A DNA stretch of 64,000 nucleotides, taken from the NCBI RefSeq assembly GCF_014490725.1, contig NZ_JACOQL010000002.1, forward strand, positions 434,001 to 498,000, written 5' to 3'. The translations under genes were made by a program, and so were the position numbers. The notes below the pieces were generated by a model. That model searched no databases and was not told the DNA's origin. It worked only from the letters and a program-made list of their open reading frames with translations. Below are positions 1 through 9,460 of this stretch, in pieces. Origin of the DNA: Paracoccus amoyensis (lineage in GTDB: Bacteria > Pseudomonadota > Alphaproteobacteria > Rhodobacterales > Rhodobacteraceae). Numbering within the stretch: position 1 is the first letter of the stretch; every line of letters starts with the position of its first letter.

Positions 1-18
1 GATGGTCGCTGTCGTCAT
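1..18 (-). CDS. 5' end of an unidentified gene (first six codons)
   Basis: An ATG on the minus strand at 18 is preceded by a good Shine-Dalgarno (GGAGGA, six bases before the ATG). It opens M-T-T-A-T-I before the window ends. It follows prmA on the same strand after about 50 bases, so it is probably the next operon member. Too little is visible to name it. Confidence 0.4.
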
Positions 19-67
19 GGCAATTCCTCCGCGACCAAGCGCTAGCCCAGCGGGCAGAGGTTTGCAA

Positions 68-940
68 TCAGCCCTTGCGGGTCATGGTCAGCGTGGACCA
101 TTCGCCCAGATCGTCACGGCGATCCAAGGCGAAATCCTTGGCCTCATAGGCTGCGATCACCTCGGGGGCCTGACCGGTCAGGATGCCTGACAGAATGATC
201 TTGCCCCCTGCGGCGACGGATTTTTTCATATCCGGCGCCAGGTCGATCAGCGGTTGTTTCAGGATATTGGCCAGCACCAGATCAAAGGGGGCCGCATCCT
301 CTAGCATCGGGTGGTCGAAACCGACGGCTTCGATGCAGACGACGCGACCGTCCAGACCATTGGCCAGCACGTTGGCGGCGGCAGTGTCCACGGCGACGGG
401 GTCGATGTCGCTGGCGATCACTGTGACGGGCCAGACGCGGGCGGCGGCCATCGCCAGAACCGCGGTGCCCGATCCAATATCGGCAATACGAAGCGCCTGA
501 TAGCCGTCATTGGCAATGCGGTCCAAAGCCTCCAGACAGCCCTTGGTGGTGTTGTGATGGCCAGTGCCAAAGGCCATCGCGGCCTCGATGCACAGGGCCT
601 CGACACCTTCGGGCACCTGATCGGCGTCATGGCTGCCATAGACGAAGAAGCGTCCGGCCCGCACCGGCGTCAGCTCGCGGCGGACATGGGCGACCCAGTC
701 CACCTCGGGCAGTTCCGAAATCGCAAAGGGCTGCGCGCCATAGGCCGCCGCCATCAGTGCCAGTGCCACCTCATCCGGCGCTTCGGTGAAATAGACACCG
801 ACTTCCCACCTGTTCGAGCCGTCCTCGATCTCGAATATGCCGGTGCCGACGGGTTCCGGCTCCAGCCCCTCGCAGGCCTCGGCCAATGCTTCGGCGGCCT
901 CGCGGCCGGGCAGGTGGGTCAGTGCGGTAAAGGTGGTCAT
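68..940 (-). CDS. prmA: Ribosomal protein L11 methyltransferase PrmA
   Basis: The 290-residue protein should methylate ribosomal protein L11 in the cytoplasm, using S-adenosylmethionine. It has the class I methyltransferase glycine motif IADIGSGTAVLAMAAA around residue 150 and the N-I-L-x-x-P-L motif (LANILKQPL) typical of PrmA. An upstream in-frame extension exists, but I chose the ATG at 940: the protein then begins MTTFTALTHLPG like relatives. The msrA stop and this ATG share one base (TGATG), so the two are probably translationally coupled. Length and order fit the family well. Confidence 0.93.
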   Translation of the reverse strand: MTTFTALTHLPGREAAEALAEACEGLEPEPVGTGIFEIEDGSNRWEVGVYFTEAPDEVALALMAAAYGAQPFAISELPEVDWVAHVRRELTPVRAGRFFVYGSHDADQVPEGVEALCIEAAMAFGTGHHNTTKGCLEALDRIANDGYQALRIADIGSGTAVLAMAAARVWPVTVIASDIDPVAVDTAAANVLANGLDGRVVCIEAVGFDHPMLEDAAPFDLVLANILKQPLIDLAPDMKKSVAAGGKIILSGILTGQAPEVIAAYEAKDFALDRRDDLGEWSTLTMTRKG

Positions 941-1515
941 CAGATCGGGTCCGGGTTGGGGATGGATGCCTGTACTCCGGTGCCTTTCAACCCGCAATAA
1001 CCGTCAGGGTTCTTGGCCAGATATTGTTGATGATCGTCGGGGCCGGGCCAGAACGGAGTCTTTTCGACGATCTGTGTCGTGATCTCACCGAAACCATCGA
1101 CGGCAAGGCGGTTGTTGAAGTCGATCTTGGATGCTTCGGCGGCGGAAAGCTGGCTGTCATTTTGCGCAACGATCATGCTGCGATACTGGCTGCCGACATC
1201 GTTGCCCTGACGCTCGCCCTGCGTGGGATCATGGTTTTCCCAGAAAAGCTGAAGCAGGTGGTTATAGCTGATCAGCGAACTGTCATAGACCACGCGGACA
1301 ACCTCGGCATGGCCGGTGGTGCCGGTCTTGACCTGTTCATAGGTCGGATTTTCCGTCGTGCCGCCCGCAAAACCGACCTCGGTCAGCCAGACCCCTTTTT
1401 GCTGCCAGAACAGCCGTTCGACGCCCCAATAACAGCCCATGCCGAAAATCGCCTCATCCAGCCCGTGCGGGATTTCGGCATCCATCGGACGATTGAAGAT
1501 CGCATGTGTGATCAT
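940..1515 (-). CDS. msrA: Peptide-methionine (S)-S-oxide reductase MsrA
   Basis: The 191-residue enzyme repairs oxidised methionine (the S-sulfoxide form). The catalytic cysteine is C28 in GMGCYWGVE, a variant of the usual GCFWG. Family blocks such as GHAEVVRVVYD, FWENHDPTQ and GNDVGSQYRS follow. A GGAAG Shine-Dalgarno lies just before the ATG at 1515. The stop overlaps the prmA start by one base. The 83 bases upstream, to the end of the acetyltransferase gene, contain no obvious terminator, so the gene may be part of the longer minus-strand operon. Confidence 0.95.
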   Translation of the reverse strand: MITHAIFNRPMDAEIPHGLDEAIFGMGCYWGVERLFWQQKGVWLTEVGFAGGTTENPTYEQVKTGTTGHAEVVRVVYDSSLISYNHLLQLFWENHDPTQGERQGNDVGSQYRSMIVAQNDSQLSAAEASKIDFNNRLAVDGFGEITTQIVEKTPFWPGPDDHQQYLAKNPDGYCGLKGTGVQASIPNPDPI

Positions 1516-1598
1516 TTGTGCTTCCTTCTGTGTCGGCCTTTTAACGCAAAAATAGGGCGCACGGTTCGATTTCGCGGTTTACCCACGGATCGCGTCCG

Positions 1599-2150
1599 CT
1601 AGCCACTGATCAGTCTGGCCGGATTGCCAACAACCGTCACCCCCGCAGCAACGTCCCGCGTGACCACGCTGCCCGCGCCGATAATCGCGGCATCGCCAAT
1701 CGTGGTGCCCGGCATGATGATCGCGCCACCGCCGATCCAGACATCTTCGCCGATCTGGACCGGATAGGCGATTTCTTCACCTGCCGCCCGTCGTGCGGCA
1801 TCCTTGTGATGCTGGGCACAGTAGATTTGCACATTCGGTCCCAGCATCGACCGGGTTCCGATTGTGACTGAGCCGCTGTCCAGAATCGCACAACCGGCAT
1901 TCAGGTAGACATTGTCGCCAAGGCTGATATTGAAGCCGTAAGCGCAATGAAACGGCGCTTCCAGAAAGACACCCTCCCCGACCTGGCCAAGCAACCTGTG
2001 CAACAGGGGTGCCACGGCGCCGCGACCCCAGGGTGGCAGGGTGTTATGCTGATGCACTGCGCGCCTTGCGGCACTGCGCAAGGCCTCCAGCTCGGGATCA
2101 AGGCAGTCATACCATTTGCCCGTCCGCATTTTTTCCCGTTCGGTCGTCAT
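1599..2150 (-). CDS. maa: Maltose/galactoside O-acetyltransferase family protein
   Basis: The 183-residue protein is a left-handed beta-helix acetyltransferase of the LacA/NodL/Maa family, which moves acetyl from acetyl-CoA to a sugar hydroxyl. An N-terminal helical cap (KMRTGKWYDCLDPELEALR) is followed by hexapeptide repeats, seen in GEDVWIGGGAIIMPGTTIG and GAGSVVTRDV. The active-site histidine region is YCAQHHKD at about residues 111-118. The true sugar acceptor cannot be read from sequence. Its ATG overlaps the xerC stop by four bases (ATGA), which suggests coupled translation. Confidence 0.85.
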   Translation of the reverse strand: MTTEREKMRTGKWYDCLDPELEALRSAARRAVHQHNTLPPWGRGAVAPLLHRLLGQVGEGVFLEAPFHCAYGFNISLGDNVYLNAGCAILDSGSVTIGTRSMLGPNVQIYCAQHHKDAARRAAGEEIAYPVQIGEDVWIGGGAIIMPGTTIGDAAIIGAGSVVTRDVAAGVTVVGNPARLISG

Positions 2151-3082
2151 CCCCGTGGGTGCGCCGCACGATAGACCGCCATCAGATGCGCATCATCCAC
2201 GCCGGTATAGACCTGCGTGGTTGACAGGCTGGCATGGCCCAGCAATTCCTGAATCGTGCGCAGATCGCCGCCAGCAGACAACAGATGCGTCGCAAAGGAA
2301 TGGCGCAGCGCATGCGGTGTGGCGGTTTCCGGCAGGCCCAGCGAGGCACGGGCACGGCGCAACGCGCCTGACACCTGATCGGGGCTTAGCCTGCCGCCGC
2401 GCATGCCGCGAAACAGCGGTTGATCGGGCGCAAGCCGCCATGGGCATTGGCGCAGATATTCGGCCACGGCATCACGCGTCACCGGCAGCATTGGAACGCG
2501 GCGTTGTTTTCCGCCCTTGCCGGTAATTGTCAGATTGTCGCGAAACGGCCAGTCCCGCCCGTCCAACCCTAGGGCCTCGGATATCCGCAAGCCACAGCCC
2601 CAAAGAAGCGTCATCACAGCGGCATCGCGGGCGGCGACCCATGGCACCTGATGGCCCGTGGCAACCATATCCAGTGCATCCTGCGCCTGTTCCGGGGATA
2701 GCGGTCGGGGCAGGGATCGCGAATATTTCGGGCTGCGGGTCGAAAGCGCGGCGGACAAGTCATAGCCTTCGCGGTCCGACAGCCAGCGCAGAAAGCTGCG
2801 CACCGCCGATTGCCGCCGGGCCAGCGATCGTGCGCCAAGGCCACGCGCCCGTTCGGACGCGGCAAAGGCCCGCATATCGCCCTGTCGCAGTTTTGCCAGT
2901 GATTTCGGGGTTGCGGCATGTCCTTCATGCCCCCCCATGAAGGACAGAAAAGCCAGCAGATCGGCGCGATAGGCGTTGATCGTATGGAGGGAACGGTCGC
3001 GTGTCGCGGATTCCAGATCCAGCCACCGGCCCAAGGCATCGGCAGTCGCCGGAGCAAGGGCCAGTGGCGTGGTCTGGGTCAT
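2147..3082 (-). CDS. xerC: Tyrosine recombinase XerC
   Basis: The 311-residue protein should resolve chromosome dimers at dif with XerD. An N-terminal SAM-like core-binding domain occupies about residues 15-105. The catalytic domain shows every expected residue: R166 in GCGLRISEAL, K189 in GKGGKQRR, H257 and R260 in HALRHSF, H283 in LLGHAS, and the nucleophile Y292 in TTQVYT. Spacing between these residues matches E. coli XerC. It follows DUF484 with a four-base ATGA overlap. That is the usual neighbour of xerC, which supports XerC over XerD or a phage integrase. Confidence 0.92.
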   Translation of the reverse strand: MTQTTPLALAPATADALGRWLDLESATRDRSLHTINAYRADLLAFLSFMGGHEGHAATPKSLAKLRQGDMRAFAASERARGLGARSLARRQSAVRSFLRWLSDREGYDLSAALSTRSPKYSRSLPRPLSPEQAQDALDMVATGHQVPWVAARDAAVMTLLWGCGLRISEALGLDGRDWPFRDNLTITGKGGKQRRVPMLPVTRDAVAEYLRQCPWRLAPDQPLFRGMRGGRLSPDQVSGALRRARASLGLPETATPHALRHSFATHLLSAGGDLRTIQELLGHASLSTTQVYTGVDDAHLMAVYRAAHPRG

Positions 3083-3780
3083 AGCCTTGCCAGGAGGATC
3101 AGGCGGAAAGCCTGCCCGAAAAAGCGCAGCAGATCGGTGCCATGCGCCGGCATGAAGCGGCCCGTTTCGGCGCTGCCCATCAGCAGCAGCCCGTGCGGAC
3201 GACGGGCGCCCAGATCAAGCGGCAGCAGGGCTTCGGATGCGACGGTGCGACCGTGAATGGGGCGGGTGATGGGCGATGATGGCCGCAGCACGATATCATC
3301 GCCGCGCGGCGCACGACGGCCAGCCGTCACGATACGCTCGATCGCACCTTGCGGGGCAATGACCACATCTTCGGGCAGATTGGGCATGACCGGATCGGCC
3401 TCGATCACCAGCCGCAGGGTTTCGATACGCAGGATCGGCGCAATATCGGCTTGCAGGCTGTGGACCAGATCCTCGAGATTCGCGGTTTCCAGCAGCCCGA
3501 TGACGGCGCGGTGGACAACCGCCGCGCCGGATTGGTTGTCAAAGGCGGCAGCGATGACATTTTCATGCTGCACCTCTAGCCGGTCAAGGCGGGATTCCAG
3601 CGCCTCCATCGCGCGGCCGCGAATGTCGATGACATTTTCACCGACTTCGGCCTCACGCGCGATAACCAGCGCCCGCATCAGGTCGCGATCGGCCAGAATG
3701 ACGCCCGGATCGGCCAGAAGCTTTTCGCGGGTTTCCGGGTCAAGCGTCGCATCGGTCGTCATTCCTGCCTCATTGCTCAT
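3079..3780 (-). CDS. DUF484 family protein
   Basis: The 233-residue protein belongs to the DUF484 (GAF-like) family, commonly encoded beside xerC. It has a helical N-terminus with MEALESRLDRLEVQHENVIAAA, a GAF-like middle, and an end (MPAHGTDLLRFFGQAFRLILL) that resembles family members. The biochemical role is unknown. Two starts are possible: the ATG at 3780, four bases after the tal stop, or the ATG at 3762, which has a better GAGG Shine-Dalgarno five bases upstream. It overlaps xerC by four bases. Confidence 0.85.
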   Translation of the reverse strand: MSNEAGMTTDATLDPETREKLLADPGVILADRDLMRALVIAREAEVGENVIDIRGRAMEALESRLDRLEVQHENVIAAAFDNQSGAAVVHRAVIGLLETANLEDLVHSLQADIAPILRIETLRLVIEADPVMPNLPEDVVIAPQGAIERIVTAGRRAPRGDDIVLRPSSPITRPIHGRTVASEALLPLDLGARRPHGLLLMGSAETGRFMPAHGTDLLRFFGQAFRLILLARL

Positions 3781-3784
3781 CGGC

Positions 3785-4438
3785 TCAACCGATTTTCTGG
3801 CCGGTTTTCGCCCAGTCGGCGGTGAACTGCGCCAGCCCCTTGTCGGTCAGCGGATGCGTTGCCATCGACTTGATGACCGAGGGCGGCGCGGTGATGACAT
3901 CGGCACCGATCTTGCCGGCTTCGATGATGTGGTTCACCGAACGGATCGAGGCGGCAAGGATCTGCGTCTCATAGCCGTAATTGTCATAGATCGTGCGAAT
4001 GTCTTCGATCAGGTCCATCCCGTCCAGATGAATGTCGTCCAGACGACCGACGAACGGGCTGATAAAGGTCGCGCCGGCCTTGGCGGCCAGAATCGCCTGT
4101 GCCGCGCTGAAACACAGCGTCACGTTAACCATGTGGCCGTCATCGGCAAATGCGCGGCAGGCCTTCAGGCCGTCCCAGGTCAGCGGCACCTTGATCGCAA
4201 TATTCGGCGCGATTTCGGCCAGCTTCTTGCCTTCACGGATCATATCCTCGGCTTTTTCGGCCACGACTTCGGCGCTGACAGGGCCTTCCACCATGTCACA
4301 GATTTCCTTCGTGACTTCGATGATGTCACGGCCCGATTTCAGGATCAGCGAGGGGTTGGTGGTAACGCCGTCCACCATGCCAAGATCGTTCAGCTCGCGG
4401 ATCGCGTCCACATCGGCGGTATCGATAAAGAATTTCAT
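3785..4438 (-). CDS. tal: Fructose-6-phosphate aldolase / small transaldolase
   Basis: The 217-residue protein is of the short transaldolase/FSA type in central carbon metabolism. It begins [20 protein letters not shown], and its Schiff-base lysine should be K83 in IAIKVPLT. The end, [14 protein letters not shown], is typical. An open frame continues 170 codons upstream, but an AGGAG site seven bases before the ATG at 4438 and the family's usual length fix this start. Annotated family members are split between transaldolase and FSA activity, and sequence alone does not decide. It heads a compact minus-strand run into DUF484 and xerC. Confidence 0.92.
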   Translation of the reverse strand: MKFFIDTADVDAIRELNDLGMVDGVTTNPSLILKSGRDIIEVTKEICDMVEGPVSAEVVAEKAEDMIREGKKLAEIAPNIAIKVPLTWDGLKACRAFADDGHMVNVTLCFSAAQAILAAKAGATFISPFVGRLDDIHLDGMDLIEDIRTIYDNYGYETQILAASIRSVNHIIEAGKIGADVITAPPSVIKSMATHPLTDKGLAQFTADWAKTGQKIG

Positions 4439-4626
4439 GGCCCGGCTCCTCTGGTGCGTTTCGTCACGGGTGTAGCGCAGAAAACTGGCAGCGTGAAGCG
4501 GCCACCCTGCATCAAATGGCGTTTGGGCAAGTATCGCCGGGAAACAGGCGCGGGCCAAGGGTGATTTGTCTTCGCGAGCCACACACACCCTTGCAACCCG
4601 GCCCAGCTGTGGCTTTATCGGCAGCG

Positions 4627-6834
4627 ATGAGACCCGATAGCCTGCCCGCATTTTTTCCTGACCGCGCCCGGATCGCCGTTCTGACGGTCGAACCAGTCGG
4701 CGTGCTGGACTATCTGGCGCCCGAAGACGGCGTGCGGCAGGGGCAGTTGGTGCTGGTGCCGCTTGGGCCACGCCGTGTCCTTGGGCTGGTCTGGGGCGAA
4801 GGTGTCGGCGATTTCGATCTGGCCAAGCTGCGGCCAGTTGCCAGGGTGCTGGACGCCGAGCCGTTTCAGCCGGGTTTTCTGGATTTCCTGACCCGCGCGG
4901 CGGATTACACGCTGACCGCGCTGCCACTGATGCTGCGGATGGCGACACGTGCGCCCGATCTGGATCAGCCGCCTGCCGCGCGGCGCGTGATCGTGCCCGC
5001 GGGCGATCCGCCGCCGCGAATGACCGAGGCGCGTCAGCGCGTGATGCAGGTCATGGCGGATCATGGCGGCGCGAGCTTTGCGCCATCCGAACTGGCGCAA
5101 CTGGCGGGTGTTGGAACGGCGGTGGTCAAGGGGCTGGTCAGCGCGGGCACGCTGGCCGAAATTCTGGCCCCGCGCGATCTGCCCTATCCACGGCTTGATC
5201 CGTCGCTGCCGGGCAAACCCCTGGCCGCCGATCAGCAGGCGGCTGCGGATGATCTGCGTCAGGCGATCCGGGGCGGCGGTTACGGCACGACCCTGCTGCG
5301 CGGCGTCACCGGGTCGGGCAAGACCGAGGTGTATCTGGAAGCCGTCGCGGAATGTCTGCGGGCCGGACGTCAGGCGCTGGTTCTGCTGCCCGAGATCGCG
5401 CTGTCGGCCGAATTCCTGTCGCGGGTCGAGGCGCGTTTTGGCGAACGCCCCGGCGAATGGCACAGCGGCGTCACCCGCGCCGAACGCCGACGGCTGTGGC
5501 ATATGGCGGGCCGGGGCGAGGTTGGCATGGTTGTCGGCGCGCGTTCTGCCTTGTTCCTGCCATTCCGCGATTTGGGCCTGATCGTCGTCGATGAGGAACA
5601 CGACAGCAGCTATAAACAGGAAGATGTCGTCTATTATAACGCCCGTGACATGGCGGTGCTACGCGCCTCGATCAGCAAGGCGCAGGTGGTGCTGGCCTCG
5701 GCCACACCCAGTCTGGAAAGCTGGGTGAATGCCGCCAGTGGGAAATACCGGCGGCTTGATCTGCGCTCGCGCTATGGTCAGGCGGAGCTGCCCGATATGG
5801 CGGCCATCGACCTGCGGGCCGAAGATATGCCCTTGGGGCGCTGGATTTCACCCGCGCTGGCCTCGGCCGTCGATGCGCGGCTGGAAAAGGGTCAGCAATC
5901 GCTGTTGTTCCTGAACCGTCGCGGCTTTGCGCCGGTCACCGTCTGCCGCGCCTGCGGAGAACAGATAGCCTGCCACCAATGCGACGCCCGCATGGTCGAG
6001 CATCGCTTTCAGAACCGGCTGGTCTGTCACCAATGCGGCGAAACCCGGCCCATCCCGACCGCCTGCCCATCCTGTCAGGTCGAAGGCAAGTTGGCGGCCA
6101 TCGGGCCGGGGGTTGAACGCATCGCGGAAGAAGTCGCGGCCCGTTTCCCGAACGCCAAGGCGACGGTGCTGTCGTCGGACTTGTTTCATTCCGCGCGGGC
6201 GTTGAAGGACACCATCGCCGAAATTTCGGATGGCGATACCGACATCATCATCGGCACGCAGATTGTGGCCAAGGGGCATAATTTCCCGCGCCTGTCGCTG
6301 GTCGGTGTGATCGATGCCGATCTTGGGCTGCAAGGTGCCGATCTGCGCGCGGCCGAACGCTCTTTCCAGTTGATGCGGCAGGTGGCAGGGCGTGCGGGGC
6401 GACACGCGGGCAAAGCGCCCGGCGTTGCGATGTTGCAGACGCATCAGCCCGATCATCCCGTTATCCGTGCAATCCTGTCGGGCGAGGATGAGGCGTTCTG
6501 GAACGCCGAAGCGGGGGCGCGTCAGGTGACGGGTATGCCACCCTTTGGTCGCCTTGCCGGGATCATCCTGTCACATCCCGATCTGGGCGTGGTCAGCGAT
6601 TTCGCCCGCCATCTGGCCGCGCATGCCCAGCCGTTGCGGGACGCGGGCGCGGAATTATGGGGGCCTGCACCCGCGCCGATTGCCCGCGTTCGCGGGCGGC
6701 ACCGGGTGCGCCTGCTGATCCACGCGCCCCGGCAGGCGGCGGTGCAAAGCGCGATTGCCGATTGGCTGGCCCCGCATAAGCCGCCCACCAATCTGCGTCT
6801 GTCGGTCGATATTGATCCGCAAAGCTTTTTGTAA
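4627..6834 (+). CDS. priA: Primosomal replication restart helicase PriA
   Basis: The 735-residue helicase reloads the replisome at stalled forks. Walker A (GVTGSGKTE) is near residue 228 and the DEEH box (VVDEEHD) near residue 321. A zinc-binding insertion with four Cys-x-x-Cys pairs (CRAC, CHQC, CHQC, CPSC) spans about residues 440-483. The frame is open from 4516, but the extra 37 residues are not PriA-like; starting at 4627 gives the family length and a normal N-terminal 3'-binding domain. The gene diverges from tal. Confidence 0.95.
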   Translation: MRPDSLPAFFPDRARIAVLTVEPVGVLDYLAPEDGVRQGQLVLVPLGPRRVLGLVWGEGVGDFDLAKLRPVARVLDAEPFQPGFLDFLTRAADYTLTALPLMLRMATRAPDLDQPPAARRVIVPAGDPPPRMTEARQRVMQVMADHGGASFAPSELAQLAGVGTAVVKGLVSAGTLAEILAPRDLPYPRLDPSLPGKPLAADQQAAADDLRQAIRGGGYGTTLLRGVTGSGKTEVYLEAVAECLRAGRQALVLLPEIALSAEFLSRVEARFGERPGEWHSGVTRAERRRLWHMAGRGEVGMVVGARSALFLPFRDLGLIVVDEEHDSSYKQEDVVYYNARDMAVLRASISKAQVVLASATPSLESWVNAASGKYRRLDLRSRYGQAELPDMAAIDLRAEDMPLGRWISPALASAVDARLEKGQQSLLFLNRRGFAPVTVCRACGEQIACHQCDARMVEHRFQNRLVCHQCGETRPIPTACPSCQVEGKLAAIGPGVERIAEEVAARFPNAKATVLSSDLFHSARALKDTIAEISDGDTDIIIGTQIVAKGHNFPRLSLVGVIDADLGLQGADLRAAERSFQLMRQVAGRAGRHAGKAPGVAMLQTHQPDHPVIRAILSGEDEAFWNAEAGARQVTGMPPFGRLAGIILSHPDLGVVSDFARHLAAHAQPLRDAGAELWGPAPAPIARVRGRHRVRLLIHAPRQAAVQSAIADWLAPHKPPTNLRLSVDIDPQSFL

Positions 6835-6896
6835 GTGCCGACCCAGGGGCGGGTTGTCGGCTTGAGTGAAGCAAGATCGCGAAAGAGTTGGTAAAC

Positions 6897-7457
6897 ATGG
6901 TGGACGTCAGTGAACAAAAACCCACACAGGGCAGACATCTTCTGGTCGCTTGTGTTCTGATCGCGCTGGAGGTCTGGCCGGTTGGCTTCAATCTGGGCGC
7001 TTACGGCACCGTGTTCTGGTCCGATCTGTTCGAGATTTGGGTCGTGTCGATGGTCACGCTTCTGGCCGGATTATACCTGATACAAACCTCGGCCACGCGA
7101 CCGCCCATTCACGGGATGGATCTGGTCGCGATGCTGCTGCCATCGCTTTGGTTCGTGTCCCAGGCAATTGACCGGATTTACCCGGCTGGCCCGCTATCCG
7201 CAGTGCAAACTGTTCTGGAGATACTGACAGTCATCTTCGCCCTGCCCATCGTGATTGGCGTGGTGATGCGTGTCACCATGCCCGAGACGCTGCAATTACG
7301 CGGTCTCAGGCAAAATGCGGTTCTGATTGCCATTACTTTGGCGGTTTGTGGCGGGTCCTATCTGATTGGCATCCGCAACGATTTGCTGTTCACCTGCGAG
7401 GACTTCAAAGTTTCCGGGGACGACCCCCCTGCAAATTGTTTCAACCCGCCCCAGTAA
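6897..7457 (+). CDS. Unknown inner-membrane protein
   Basis: I do not recognise this 186-residue protein. It has about four hydrophobic segments: residues 15-35, 42-65, 100-125 and 137-155. The C-terminal tail, containing Cys residues in FTCEDFKVSGDDPPANC, probably lies outside the inner membrane. The ATG at 6897 is preferred over an in-frame TTG at 6888. It stands alone 62 bases after priA. The following 179 bases, to the lytic transglycosylase stop, hold nothing I can identify. Confidence 0.6.
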   Translation: MVDVSEQKPTQGRHLLVACVLIALEVWPVGFNLGAYGTVFWSDLFEIWVVSMVTLLAGLYLIQTSATRPPIHGMDLVAMLLPSLWFVSQAIDRIYPAGPLSAVQTVLEILTVIFALPIVIGVVMRVTMPETLQLRGLRQNAVLIAITLAVCGGSYLIGIRNDLLFTCEDFKVSGDDPPANCFNPPQ

Positions 7458-7636
7458 GCCCATGTTTCATCTGGCCAGCTATCGTCTTTCGGTCGACAGC
7501 ATCACCTGCCTGTCCGAAGCCACCGGCATGAGTTGCCGGAACCGTGGCGGTTGCGGCTTTTCCATGTCCTGATCGAAGCAAGATACCGACTAGGGCTTTC
7601 GCGGGAATATGGTTTTTCGGCGATGTTCGTCATTCG

Positions 7637-8566
7637 TCAGTTCCGCATGACGATGCACCGCCCGCCGGCCCGCTTTAATTGCAGACAGAAACTGCTGGCC
7701 TCGGCGCGGCTTTCGTAGCCGACCTGCGCGGTGAACAGCGCGCGTGCCCGACCCGTGATCCGTTTGCGGACATAGCCAACGCGCTTGTCGCCCAAAAGTG
7801 GACGCAGCGTGCGATTCAATCGGGCGACCTGTTGCGCGGCACCTGACTGGCTTGGATGACTTGCCACGATCACACCCCAGGGAAAGACCCGCTGCGGGGT
7901 GGTGAACTCTCGCAATTTGCGGTCGCCAGCCATTTTTTCGCAGGCGGGGCGAAAGCCCATATCCGGATGATCGGGCTGCAGACCTAGCCTCAGATCGGAT
8001 GCGCCGGGCGGGTTGTCTCGCCAGCGGACAGCCTCGAACCCGGTGATCGAGGCAACGTAATCCTCGGTCTCATAGGGCAGGCCGCCGCGCATCCCGATAT
8101 ATCGCACCGCCCGGTTTTCGCCGCCGTTATAGGCGACGGCGGCCAGACCGACATTGCCGAACATATCGGATAGATAGCTGAGATACCAGGCAGCCTTATG
8201 GATTGCCTGCGCGGGATTGAACGGATCGTCCAGATCGTAAAGTTCAGCGGTGCTTGGGATGAATTGCGCAATGCCAAGCGCACCTGCGGGGCTGACAGCA
8301 CTTGGCTCGAACCGGCTTTCTTTCCACAGAAGGCGCGCAAGGAAGTTTGGGTCCAGATTGTGCTGTGCCGCATTGCGTTCGATCAGCATGCAAACGTCGG
8401 CTGCGTAATGTTCCAGCCTGACGCAATCGCGGCCATCATCGGTGCAGCGCCGGTTTTCCGTCTGCTTGGCCGGCGGATAGCCATAATAGGCGTCCACCGC
8501 CGGTCGCGCCATCGCGGAACCAGCGGACAAGATCATGGCCAGAGTAATCGTTAAAATGCGCTTCAC
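7637..8566 (-). CDS. Lytic murein transglycosylase (SLT domain) with SPOR-like tail
   Basis: The 309-residue exported protein should cleave peptidoglycan glycan strands in the periplasm. Residues 1-20 form a signal peptide ending SAMA. The SLT (GH23) domain has its catalytic glutamate at E83 in LWKESRFEPSAVS, followed by GALGIAQF and AAVAYNGGENR. The last 50 or so residues (VGYESRAEASSFCLQLKRAGG) resemble a SPOR-type repeat, which would bind denuded glycan at the septum. The start codon is GTG. It lies 24 bases downstream of the Lys/Ala-rich gene and is probably co-transcribed with it. Confidence 0.87.
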   Translation of the reverse strand: MKRILTITLAMILSAGSAMARPAVDAYYGYPPAKQTENRRCTDDGRDCVRLEHYAADVCMLIERNAAQHNLDPNFLARLLWKESRFEPSAVSPAGALGIAQFIPSTAELYDLDDPFNPAQAIHKAAWYLSYLSDMFGNVGLAAVAYNGGENRAVRYIGMRGGLPYETEDYVASITGFEAVRWRDNPPGASDLRLGLQPDHPDMGFRPACEKMAGDRKLREFTTPQRVFPWGVIVASHPSQSGAAQQVARLNRTLRPLLGDKRVGYVRKRITGRARALFTAQVGYESRAEASSFCLQLKRAGGRCIVMRN

Positions 8567-8590
8567 TGCGATTGGTCCCGTCAGCCCGTA

Positions 8591-9337
8591 TCAAGCTTGG
8601 TCTTTTGCGACCTTTGTCGGTTTCTTCTTCTTCACCCCGGCCATCACCTTTTCGGCCGCCTTGCGCGCAGCCTTATCGGCTTTCTTGGCAATTTTCTTCG
8701 CGGCTTTCCGTGCTGCCTTGGCTTCCTTCTCGGCGTTTTTGGCGGCTTTCTTCGCTTCTTTTTCCGCTGCCTTTACAGCCTTTCTGGCGCTGTCCTTCGC
8801 GGCCTTTCTTTGGGCTTTTTCAAGGTCCGTGGCGGGGGCCTTTGTCTTTTTGGGCGGGGGCGTGGCGTTTCCGCCTGCGGATTCCGCGGCGGGCTTCGCG
8901 GCCTGCTGTGGGATCGCATCCGTTGGGATCGTCACGGCGGCCTTTGCCACGGTTTTGGCCGGAACGCGGCGCGACGCCGTGCGAAGATCTTTGCGCATTT
9001 CCGGCGTTGTCCGGTCTTTCGGTTTGCGAACCGGCGATTGTCGGGCAGAAGGCTTGCGGGGGGTCGCGGGCGCCGCACGGCTGGATTTCGGTTTCAGGCC
9101 ACGCTTGCGGCGTTCGGTCCGGGCGCGACGCAGGGCGGATTGAAACAGATCGGCAATGCTGACTGCGCCATTTTCGCCTTTTGGACCTGCGGATTTCGCT
9201 GCAACCTCAAGTTGTGCGATCAGATCGTAAAGCGCGGCGTCGTCCAGCGCGGCGATGGCCGGGCTGCGGCTATTGGCGACCAACTTGGCCTGATCCGCGT
9301 TCAACAGGTCTTTTTCGATTTTGGCATGATTTGGCAT
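8591..9337 (-). CDS. Lys/Ala-rich protein with histone-H1-like C-terminal tail
   Basis: The 248-residue protein starts at the ATG at 9337, behind AGGGA at a five-base spacing. Residues 1-60 look like a small folded domain (LVANSRSPAIAALDDAALYDLIAQLE). The rest is basic and low in complexity. From about residue 165 it is almost entirely K, A, E and R in short AAKKA-type repeats, ending KKKKPTKVAKDQA. Such tails occur in histone-H1-like and AlgP-like bacterial proteins that bind DNA or polyanions, but the function here is inference. Reverse-frame reading gives a spurious Leu/Phe-rich ORF. Confidence 0.72.
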   Translation of the reverse strand: MPNHAKIEKDLLNADQAKLVANSRSPAIAALDDAALYDLIAQLEVAAKSAGPKGENGAVSIADLFQSALRRARTERRKRGLKPKSSRAAPATPRKPSARQSPVRKPKDRTTPEMRKDLRTASRRVPAKTVAKAAVTIPTDAIPQQAAKPAAESAGGNATPPPKKTKAPATDLEKAQRKAAKDSARKAVKAAEKEAKKAAKNAEKEAKAARKAAKKIAKKADKAARKAAEKVMAGVKKKKPTKVAKDQA

Positions 9338-9406
9338 TCTGATCCCTGAGCGCTGTGCCGCATTTCGCGCGGACTGTGCGAAAGAATCGCCAAATTTGCA
9401 ATTGCA

Positions 9407-9433
9407 AAGGCCCCGATCAGACATCGGGGCCTT
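9407..9433 (-). terminator. Hairpin after the L,D-transpeptidase gene
   Basis: This is an 11-bp perfect stem (9407-9417 with 9423-9433) and a five-base loop, 27 bases beyond the transpeptidase stop. The following T-tract on the minus strand is only three bases, so termination may be incomplete. Confidence 0.65.
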
Positions 9434-9460
9434 ATCTTTTCTTCTTGCTGATTGCGCAGC

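Noticed and set aside
3785..4948. Transaldolase with a 170-residue N-terminal extension
   Set aside because: The extension is Pro/Arg-rich shadow sequence. AGGAG and family length place the start at 4438.
8597..9349. Phe/Leu-rich plus-strand frames opposite the Lys/Ala-rich gene, which look like membrane proteins
   Set aside because: They are the complement of Lys/Ala codons. No start signal is present, and the minus-strand gene has a good Shine-Dalgarno.
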